A program made the translations under genes and the position numbers. A stretch of 64,000 bases of DNA from Xanthobacteraceae bacterium (GTDB lineage: Bacteria; Pseudomonadota; Alphaproteobacteria; Rhizobiales; Xanthobacteraceae): the NCBI GenBank assembly GCA_029239875.1, contig JARBUD010000016.1:62001-126000 (forward strand), written 5' to 3'. Position 1 is the first letter of the stretch; every line of letters begins with the position of its first letter. Below, piece after piece: positions 60,948 through 64,000 of the stretch. The notes beneath the pieces are model-generated. The model was given only the letters and a program-made list of their open reading frames with translations, searched no databases and had not been told where the DNA came from.

Positions 60948-63802
60948 CAGAGGGTCCGCAGATAGGAGATCAGCGCCTCCTTGTCCGGCGCGCTCAGATC
61001 CGCGCCGAACTCATGGCCGCGATTGACCACATAGTCCGGGCACTTGCTGAGGCCGACCAGCTTGTCGATCAGGCCGGTCTGCGCCACCACCTCGCGGGCG
61101 CGGGCATCGACTTCCGGGTTGGCGAGGTCCTTGGCCGTACAGGTGCCGCCGAGCGCGATGAAGGACTTCAGCAGGCCCGGTCCGGCGACAGCGAGCCGCC
61201 AGTAATGCCGCCACACGTCGGGCTCGTCATTGTCCGGCAGCAGCTTGGTGTTGACGAGCGCGTTGATCGGGAAGCCGGAGGGGAACGGGCCGATATGCAC
61301 CCCGCCATCCGGATCGAACAGCCAGCCGGCGGCCTTGTGGAGCGTGCCGCCGAAGCGCTGGACGATGGCCGGCATGAAGCCCGCCGGCGCCTTCAGGCAG
61401 GAGGGCGCGGTGGTGCGGTAGATGTAGCCCGGCACCGGCTCGGTGGTGAGCGTGTCGCGGCGGCGGGTCTCGGGCGAGAGCATCTGCCGGATCGAGCGGT
61501 CGAACAGCGCCAGCCGGTTGGCGACGCAGGGCATGTCCGGATCGGAGGCGTCGGCGGCCGGGCAGGTCGTGGCGCCGCCGTCGCCATAATTGCCCGCGGG
61601 CGCCGGCGTATAGCCCGCGGCGGGCGGCGGGGCGTAGCCGGCCGCCGGCGCATCTCCGGCCGAGGCGACGGCGGCGGGGGCGCCGTAGGAGGGCTTGTTG
61701 TAGGTCCGGTTGAAATATTCCTCGTGGCCGACGGAGTTGTTGGAGAGATAGGGCGCCGAGCTCCACAGGCTGACCAGCGAGGCCGGGCGGATATAGCCGC
61801 GCCCGTTGCCGAGCGGCTGGAACGGCATGGCCGCGCCGGAGACCGGATGATAGACGGTCACCTCCTTCACCGGCGGCAGGCTCTTGTAGGAGCTGGAGGT
61901 GAAATTGTCCCAGATGTCGCCGGCAAGGCCGTTGGTCGCGATCGCCGTGCAGGCATTGGTGCGGATGAGGTCGAGCGGCACGCGACGCTCGGTGGAGAGG
62001 TAGTTGTTCTCCAGGAAGCCTTCATTGCCGATGCGCGTCTTCTCAGTGACGAGATCGACCATGCCGCGCTTGAACTCGTCCGATTGCGCCCAGGACCAGT
62101 AGCGGTCCCAGCATTCGCGGTAGTGCGGCCCGGCGCCGCCCCCTGAGCAGATGCCGCGGTCGACGCCGGCGCTCGCCGGAGGTTCCGGCTGCTTGCTGGA
62201 ATGGCAGGCGGCGCAGGTCTCGGCGAACACCACCTTGCCACGGTCGACGAGCGCGGGGTCCGGCTCCGCCGGCCGGCCGGCGCCATCGGGAACATCCTTC
62301 AGCCGGTCCGCACGGGCGGTGACGAGGAAGAAGATCGCCATATCGGCGGTGCGGTCCTCGGTGGCGTTCCAGTAGACCGAGTTGCGCTGCGCGTCGGCGA
62401 TCTTGATGGGCGAGATTTTCTGGCCGCCGATGAACGGGCGGAAATGCAGCAGCCATTCCTCGCTGAACAGGCCGATATTGAGATAGACGCGGTTGAGCGC
62501 GCCGAGCGTGCCGACCGAATCCGCGCCGTCCTTCAGCACGCGCATCGAAGCGGACAGGCTGCTCTTGGGGTCCCACAGCGCGCTGAGCGCCCGCGTCTGC
62601 TGGTAATCCTGGAACTGGCGGTTGTCGGTTTCCCCGCCCTTGAGCTGCTCCCAGCCGATCTTGGCGGCGATGCCGACGCGCGCCCGTACCTCGTAGACCG
62701 CGTTCATGGTGCGCGGGTTGTTCATGTAGTCGGTCGAGACCAGCGAGGTGTCGAGCGAGCCCGGCGGGTTGGTGTGGAAGAGCTGGAACAGGAAGTTCCC
62801 CTCGCTCTTCGCCGGCACGCCCGGCTGCTTCCGCGGCCCGGTGTTCCAGAAGAAGATGCGGTCGACCCAGTAATATTGCGCGCCCGGGTTGGAGGTCAGC
62901 TCGGCGAAGGCCGGCTCCTCGACGTTCTTCGGCGGGTTGATGGGGTTCGGTCCCACATGGCAGAAGGCGCAGGACATGCCGACCCGGTAGGGCCGCACGA
63001 GATTGGTGTCATTGTAGTATTTCTCGTCGGTGTAGAAGCGCACAGGGTCCCAGAGCTTGCGCGCGGCTTCGTTGAAATCCGGGTTCGGGAACAGGCGCAG
63101 ACCCATGACGCCGCTGGGCTCGCCATAGAACGACCCCGCCGGCACCGCTACGCCGCGCGCGCCGATCTTGACGCCGGGATAGGCCTTGTTCGCCTCGGCA
63201 TTGCCGCCGAACGGATCCGGCCCCGCGTCGCAGCCCTCGATGCGCTGGTCGAGCCACAAGCCGAAACGTTTCTGGTCCGGTCCCGTCGCCTTGGCGAAGC
63301 AGGGCTCGTTGACCAGGCCGAGATAGCGCCAGCGATTGTGGCGCCCATAGTCCTGCTCGGGATGCGAGGAAACGGTCTTCAAAAGGTCGAATGAGCCGAA
63401 GGCATTGCGGGCAGCGAAATCCCAGAAGCGGTCATTGCCTCCGGTCCAGACGATCCAGCTGTTCTGGCCGCGTATGGCGGCGAGGCGCACCTCCTCGGGC
63501 GGCAGGCCGGTCTCGGCGGCGACCTCGAGGATCTCCTTCGGATAGGGCTGGCCCGGCGCTGGCGGCAGCAGCAGGCCCTTGTCCATGGCAGCGAAATAGG
63601 GCGCCGAGGATGCGGGCAGGCTCTGCGGCGTGCGCTGCGCCAGCTTGGCCTCGTCCTGGACATTGCCGAAGGAAGCAGTGTCGCCTTCGAGCAGCCGGTG
63701 CACGAAGAACGCCGCGACGACGACGAGCACGACCACCAGCCCCACCAGTACCAGCCCGGTGCGTAGCAGAATGCGCCGGATGCGGCCCTTCGACTTCGCC
63801 AT
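60947..63802 (-). CDS. Large di-haem c-type cytochrome
   Basis: 951 residues. A single N-terminal membrane helix or signal anchor (about 11-34) with a basic start (AKSKGRIRR) places the body in the periplasm. Two haem-binding CxxCH sites: CAFCH (278-282) and CAACH (530-534). A Pro/Ala/Gly/Tyr-rich insert (about 707-743) separates the second haem part from the C-terminus, which ends GHEFGADLSAPDKEALISYL. The size and spacing recall RoxA-like/di-haem peroxidase relatives, but I cannot assign the reaction. Paired with the GMC enzyme, likely electron transfer. Confidence 0.85.
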   Translation of the reverse strand: MAKSKGRIRRILLRTGLVLVGLVVVLVVVAAFFVHRLLEGDTASFGNVQDEAKLAQRTPQSLPASSAPYFAAMDKGLLLPPAPGQPYPKEILEVAAETGLPPEEVRLAAIRGQNSWIVWTGGNDRFWDFAARNAFGSFDLLKTVSSHPEQDYGRHNRWRYLGLVNEPCFAKATGPDQKRFGLWLDQRIEGCDAGPDPFGGNAEANKAYPGVKIGARGVAVPAGSFYGEPSGVMGLRLFPNPDFNEAARKLWDPVRFYTDEKYYNDTNLVRPYRVGMSCAFCHVGPNPINPPKNVEEPAFAELTSNPGAQYYWVDRIFFWNTGPRKQPGVPAKSEGNFLFQLFHTNPPGSLDTSLVSTDYMNNPRTMNAVYEVRARVGIAAKIGWEQLKGGETDNRQFQDYQQTRALSALWDPKSSLSASMRVLKDGADSVGTLGALNRVYLNIGLFSEEWLLHFRPFIGGQKISPIKIADAQRNSVYWNATEDRTADMAIFFLVTARADRLKDVPDGAGRPAEPDPALVDRGKVVFAETCAACHSSKQPEPPASAGVDRGICSGGGAGPHYRECWDRYWSWAQSDEFKRGMVDLVTEKTRIGNEGFLENNYLSTERRVPLDLIRTNACTAIATNGLAGDIWDNFTSSSYKSLPPVKEVTVYHPVSGAAMPFQPLGNGRGYIRPASLVSLWSSAPYLSNNSVGHEEYFNRTYNKPSYGAPAAVASAGDAPAAGYAPPPAAGYTPAPAGNYGDGGATTCPAADASDPDMPCVANRLALFDRSIRQMLSPETRRRDTLTTEPVPGYIYRTTAPSCLKAPAGFMPAIVQRFGGTLHKAAGWLFDPDGGVHIGPFPSGFPINALVNTKLLPDNDEPDVWRHYWRLAVAGPGLLKSFIALGGTCTAKDLANPEVDARAREVVAQTGLIDKLVGLSKCPDYVVNRGHEFGADLSAPDKEALISYLRTL

Positions 63803-63826
63803 GGCGTCCTCCCGTCGTCCGGTTCC

Positions 63827-64000
63827 TCACAGCGTCTTCAGAAAAGCGAGCAGCGCCTCGCGCTCGGCCGGCGGCAGGTCGGTGCCCCAGAGGTGGCCGT
63901 CCCTGCCGTTGCCGGGCAGCTTGGTGTCGTAGTGCCAGGTGCGGTTCGGCTCGGCGTCCGGCGCGCTGACGAAGCCGCCATTCGCGGCATCGATCAGGTC
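63827..64000 (-). CDS. C-terminal part of another cytochrome-like protein (cut by window edge)
   Basis: The last 57 codons of a minus-strand gene, running in from the window edge. It encodes WHYDTKLPGNGRDGHLWGTDL then PPAEREALLAFLKTL. The end resembles that of the adjacent cytochrome (GH-aromatic-G-x-D-L-x6-EAL-x2-L-KTL/RTL), so it is probably a related di-haem protein in the same operon. It stops 24 bp before the cytochrome ATG. Confidence 0.68.
   Translation of the reverse strand, partial: DLIDAANGGFVSAPDAEPNRTWHYDTKLPGNGRDGHLWGTDLPPAEREALLAFLKTL

Noticed and set aside
1-64000. tRNA, rRNA, CRISPR, transposase or phage genes
   Set aside because: The intergenic gaps were read for cloverleaf-like, repeat-spacer and element-end patterns and nothing convincing was seen.

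Overview
The window is high-GC DNA with dense gene packing, many 1-4 nt start/stop overlaps and GTG/TTG starts. The protein families (many ABC and tripartite tricarboxylate (TTT) transporters, Gfo/Idh dehydrogenases, FadR- and HutC-type GntR regulators, ACMSD-like amidohydrolases, DUF1254, OmpR-wHTH/TPR regulators) point to a metabolically versatile alphaproteobacterium, most likely Hyphomicrobiales (Xanthobacteraceae-like). That placement is inference from gene content. I found no rRNA, tRNA, CRISPR array, transposase or phage gene.

Layout. 1-2053: start of a zinc alcohol dehydrogenase (cut by the window edge, minus strand) facing a plus-strand fatty-acid-hydroxylase-type membrane enzyme with two small membrane proteins, closed by a strong terminator. 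2.1-5.0 kb (minus): SDR, GlcG/HbpS protein, beta-hydroxyacid dehydrogenase and an apparently frameshifted alpha/beta hydrolase. 5.3-12.6 kb (plus): cyclase-family hydrolase, beta-keto acid cleavage enzyme, SDR, then a taurine/nitrate-type ABC importer with an unrecognised last gene. 12.5-18.3 kb (minus): GntR regulator, second ABC importer, ACMSD-like amidohydrolase, PuuE-like deacetylase. 18.5-25.7 kb: HisD-family dehydrogenase, divergent VOC protein and flavin monooxygenase, TetR, GntR, LVIVD-repeat protein and COG0523 GTPase. 25.7-33.3 kb: AT-rich gap, complete TTT transporter, amidohydrolase, two cupins, Ldh-type dehydrogenase, LysR. 33.4-37.7 kb: flavin reductase, LLM monooxygenase, Gfo/Idh, carboxymuconolactone decarboxylase-like protein, LysR. 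37.8-44.1 kb (minus): HutC regulator between two Gfo/Idh dehydrogenases and a second TTT transporter. 44.3-59 kb: DUF2161 nuclease-fold protein, AraC, DUF1254 protein with outer-membrane barrel, two metallo-beta-lactamase-fold hydrolases, NDH-2-like flavoprotein, chloroperoxidase-like hydrolase, AraC, wHTH/TPR regulator, PPOX protein, LysR, aspartoacylase-family protein. 59.1-64 kb (minus): GMC oxidoreductase, a large di-haem cytochrome and the C-terminus of another protein with the same terminal motif.

How it fits together. From about 2 to 37 kb the genes read as a catabolic island for one or more cyclic or aromatic acids or amides: importers, flavin monooxygenases, a VOC protein, metal-dependent hydrolases/decarboxylases, dehydrogenases and a beta-keto acid cleavage enzyme. 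The clearest new signal is a 14-bp inverted repeat, TTATC-N4-GATAA, in five intergenic positions between 5.17 and 20.01 kb, at or beside promoter-like sequences. It ties at least four transcription units into one candidate regulon, including the gene of the GntR/FCD regulator at 17.6-18.3 kb. A second operator family, ATGTCCGGACAT, occurs twice upstream of a Gfo/Idh gene beside the HutC regulator. The substrates cannot be named from sequence alone.
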